From Piper betle (Eukaryota > Streptophyta > Magnoliopsida > Piperales > Piperaceae): a stretch of 64,000 nucleotides of DNA. The notes beneath the pieces are model-generated. The model was not told where the DNA came from. It did not search any database and saw only the letters and a program-made list of their open reading frames with translations. The translations under genes and the position numbers were made by a program. Every line of letters starts with the position of its first letter. Position 1 is the stretch's first letter. Shown here one piece after another: positions 60,733-64,000 of the stretch. Where the stretch lies: assembly GCA_033002965.1 (NCBI GenBank), contig JAURVB010013624.1:40700-104699 (forward strand). The letters run 5' to 3'.

Positions 60733-63722
60733 TGTAATACCCCAAATCCGGTCTATGTTCGCGAACTGAACTGGCATGTTATATGCCCTGGTTAGGTCGG
60801 CTAACATGAACCCAACCTCGTGCAAATCTAATCTCGGCATCTTAAGATGAAGATACGACCTCGTCATGCATAGGTAAATGCACAAAATCCTATCATGATA
60901 CTACATGGATAACATTCAAAGTAATTCACACAATAATGCGATTACGATCAAAATCAATAAAAATTCTAAAATAAAACGAACAGAGGCTCCCTAAAAATGC
61001 AATTAGGGGCCACCTTGTCAAAATAATATATATAAATATATAGATGTATGTATCAACAATTTCATTCACACAATCTAATATGCTATAAACTCACTTTGAA
61101 GCTTGGGTCTCAACCCACAACGCTCCACTGTATAATCTATTCATGTTTCACATCTATCGTCATGTCTTAATATTTAATCATGTCACATCATTATGTCTTA
61201 AGCATTTAATCACATCATATCATGTCTCAGCATTTCACGTCATTCTCAATATAATAACATCATAACAAAAATATTAATTACTCTATCGACTGACATGTGT
61301 GTCCAAACGACATCATTGTTCCTTCGTCTAGGCTGGGACATCCAACTTGTGATTGTCACCTACATATAGTATAAAACATGTCAGTAACAAATGTTACTAG
61401 TCCGAAAAATAAAATAACTATAACAAGCTGGCTATGAGAGCAAACTCTCTCATATGAAAGAAAACATCATATACTCCTCGTGAAAACTCTAAAGGGCACC
61501 TACTGAGGAGCCACTGGGCTGCAGACCCGATAGCATCCCGAACTGACTGATTTGTTGCTACTGATGCCTCTCTCGGCATTTTCTTACTTCATTTTCTGGT
61601 CTCGAATCCTAAGCCCTTTCCTTACCTCCATATTTCTCCTGGCCTTGAACACGAAGGCCGAGTACTCTCAGGCAGTCGCCTTTACTACCCATTAAACCAC
61701 AAGTCCAGACATGCGTTGTACTAAACAGTACTCGTAAACCTCCACCTTCTCCGGGTGTGAGGAACTCAAACGCGGAGTTGTCAGGATCCTTCAGGAATGA
61801 GACGACTAGTCGGCTGCACTAATCCAGAGCCCGCTTTGACTGTCACGGCATCTGCTCATGGTACGTGTAGTCGGTTTCTCCATCTCTCGTCTCACTGAAA
61901 ACGCAAAAACTACATATATATAGGGCTGGGTAAGGATTTATATAATAGGCCCGAAGGCAACTTGTGGTTGGATCTTGTTTTCGAAATCGTTCTCGAGGGA
62001 TCTCATCCTCGAGGGTTATTAATTCAGAAATCTGTTCGGCTAAATGGCCCAAGTTAAGTGGGATCCGATAAAATGCCACTTAACCCGTCTTGTAGGCAAT
62101 AAATCAAACATACAATAGAAGAGAGTAAAAATAGAGACGAGTCCTAAACGGACCTGGTAGAAGCTCCAAGCATGTCATCGCGCCTAGGCGGCGAGCTCCT
62201 ACTCCGTACCTACACATCAAAACTAAATACTAACACCCGCTAACTAAATGATGAATCAAACTCATCATGATCAAACACACTCACAATACAAACATTAACC
62301 ATAACAATCAACAATTATAAATATGAAAGTAATTCCAACTTATCCTATTAACACAAATTTTATTATATTTCCTAAGTTACGTTGTACTCTATTATCATGC
62401 TCAAATTTATTTTACTTCATTAGATCACTTTACCTTCATTCCCTATAAATTACATCATGCACATCTTTACTTCATTCATAGTCTGGCATTCATCATGACA
62501 ACTACTCAATTCTAGCATGTTATGCTAATAATCATCATCAATTTTAAATAATCAAATCGCAGGTAATTATACCTCACGTCGTCAACAATTGGCGACAGCT
62601 AGGGTTTCGTTGCACGTCTCGGAGCTCGAATTCGGCGCTCGTCGGCGTCCAAAGTTCGATCGGGATCAACTGGATGAGCTCGGCGGAAGATCCGGTGAAT
62701 TCCAGTGAATCTGGTTTTCCGGCAAGTTCCGATGGTTTTCCGACAAGTTTTAGTAGTTTTCCGGTAGCTTCCGGCAGTAGTCGCCGACAACGTCTACTGG
62801 CCGGATAGTGGTTATATTGGGTACCGTTGGAATTGGCTCGGCAAGCCTGACGCATCTACAACGTCGACATGGCCAACGGAGGCGGTGGCTCGCCGGGAAA
62901 TGACTAAAATAGAGCGGCAGCGATGGGTGAAGAAATCCAGCTGGTCTGGGCGACGATGGCCACTCTGGTCAGGAAAGATCACTGGATGGTTGAGGGTGTT
63001 GAGGCTACCACCGATCGTGGTGGCGACGGTCGCCGACGACATGATCGGCGATGGAAGTGCGGCGAAAAGGTGCAGCTTCCTCGCGTCGCGACGGCCAAAT
63101 GGTGGTCGGGCCTGGTCGGGGCGGCATGGCAGCACCGTGGTGGGGCTAGGCAGCACCAACCTGCGGCAGGGAGGCATCCATGGCAGCGGCGGTGACGCGA
63201 CATGGGGGCGGCGTCGGGGCAAGGGTTTGGGCGAGGAAGAAGAAAAGGTCGGGGGTGTGAGAAAAATAGCTAGGTGGCAATATCGTAAATAATACTTGAC
63301 TTGTATCCGGTTCGAGTCAAGAATAATAACTAAGTCGTATTGAATCCTAAAAAGAAATCGGCAAAATCCAATAAAATCAAACAAACACCAAAACATCATA
63401 ATGATATGCTCTAGAACTATCAACCCACCCAAACTGCCCGTAACGCGTCCTAACGCGGTAAACGACTTAAGACTAATTCTGCGATTCACTATATATAAAA
63501 TAAAAAATAACTGGCATGCTTTCATATATTCTGATAATTTATTTTGTTCTGCTGTGTTCATAACGTTATCATCATATACTTGGGTACGCATGACCCTTAT
63601 AGCTCATACACACGACTGGCATCGGCTCAGTACATGTGTTTTAAAACTGACTCGACTCAAAAATAACGGTCGAACTGACAGGTTCTGAATATAAAACCCT
63701 GACTCGAATCGTGTGTTTTACA
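60733..63722 (-). mobile_element. Full-length LTR, 2990 bp, minus orientation
   Basis: Reverse-complement counterpart of 17591-20578, with the same ends (TGTAATACCCC at 60733; GTTTTACA ending at 63722), length within 2 bp and the same block order, including the GC-rich core (about 62590-63250). On the minus strand, just ahead of the LTR start, is a purine run AAGGAGGGAAGAT (see 63723-63735). That marks this as the 3' LTR of an element whose body lies to the right, outside or at the edge of the window. The 259-codon minus frame at 62812-63591 is LTR sequence. Confidence 0.82.
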
Positions 63723-63735
63723 ATCTTCCCTCCTT
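63723..63735 (-). other. Polypurine tract candidate
   Basis: On the minus strand AAGGAGGGAAGAT abuts the LTR start TGTAAAAC, the expected place for second-strand priming in LTR retroelements. Just upstream is TTTTGAAGACAAAATTTT, which resembles the sequence I recall before the tract in plant gypsy chromoviruses. Confidence 0.6.
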
Positions 63736-64000
63736 ATAAAAATTTTGTCTTCAAAATTTTAGCTTAAGGAGGTTCTATCGAACTAGTACCTGGAAGCTTG
63801 GATACACATCAGTTGTATCCTCTACTGCTTCAAGAGTCATAGACATCCTCACTGATTGTAGTGGTGCTGACATGGCGAATCCTACTAGTGATGCTGACCA
63901 TCTCAACATTTTGGATTCTATACTTCTTGTGTCTGTTCTGACATTATCATCATCCTTCTCTTCTGTCCTAATCCCTATTGCTAACTTGGCGAAAAACCAT
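63736..64000 (-). mobile_element. 3' edge of a retroelement internal region
   Basis: Sequence continuing away from the polypurine tract to the window edge. No intact integrase or chromodomain frame is visible in these 265 bases, so the internal region is either non-coding here or decayed. Confidence 0.4.

Noticed and set aside
62812..63591. 259-codon minus-strand frame
   Set aside because: Lies wholly within an LTR, is not conserved in frame with the copy at 17591-20578, and has no retroviral-type domain.

Overview
This is nuclear DNA of a flowering plant. It has intron-split genes with plant-typical families, long AT-rich introns, one very GC-rich first exon, and a heavy load of LTR, hAT and miniature (MITE-like) elements. 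The contrast between GC-rich and AT-rich exons suggests a monocot outside the grasses, but that is inference only.

Five protein genes can be built by hand. (1) ALG13-like UDP-GlcNAc transferase subunit, + strand, 3481-4550, 3 exons, 176 aa. (2) DUF1685 protein, + strand, 14262-15595, 2 exons, with two apparent 1-nt deletions. (3) NPF (NRT1/PTR) transporter, + strand, 24951-27637, 5 exons, 575 aa, intact. (4) ATAD2/Yta7-type AAA+ bromodomain protein, - strand, 34453 down to 28136, 10 exons, about 1213 aa, with one 1-nt deletion just before the Walker A motif. (5) EFR3/SEMI-ROLLED LEAF2-type ARM-repeat protein, - strand, 59614 down to 42374, about 19 exons, carrying several frameshifts, two nonsense codons and a lost splice acceptor. 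From memory, Arabidopsis homologues of genes 2, 4 and 5 lie close together on chromosome 1 (around At1g05870, At1g05910 and At1g05960), so this may be a conserved block expanded by transposons.

Layout: 1-3060, AT-rich DNA, a small inverted-terminal element and a 5' LTR fragment. 3101-4550, an inverted copy of ALG13 exon 1 followed by ALG13. 4.6-13.9 kb, intergenic DNA with hAT-like MITEs. 14.2-16 kb, DUF1685 gene. 16.8-24.05 kb, microsatellite-linked repeats, a full 3-kb LTR, a second diverged LTR facing it, and a GC minisatellite. 24.95-27.6 kb, NPF. 28.1-35.6 kb, ATAD2-like gene. 35.9-42.0 kb, MITEs, a TIR element with an LTR-like core, and a four-unit tandem array. 42.4-59.6 kb, EFR3-like locus, whose introns hold a 4.25-kb hAT element with perfect 8-bp target duplications and a 1.07-kb non-autonomous hAT element. 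60.7-63.7 kb, another 3-kb LTR with a polypurine tract beside it, suggesting the body of a retroelement continues beyond the window.

The genes do not form one pathway. They cover N-glycan precursor synthesis, membrane transport, chromatin and phosphoinositide-linked membrane scaffolding. The most unusual structure is the 204-bp inverted duplication of ALG13 exon 1, which could fold into a hairpin RNA. Single-base deletions recur in otherwise conserved exons, so part of the apparent gene damage may be assembly error.
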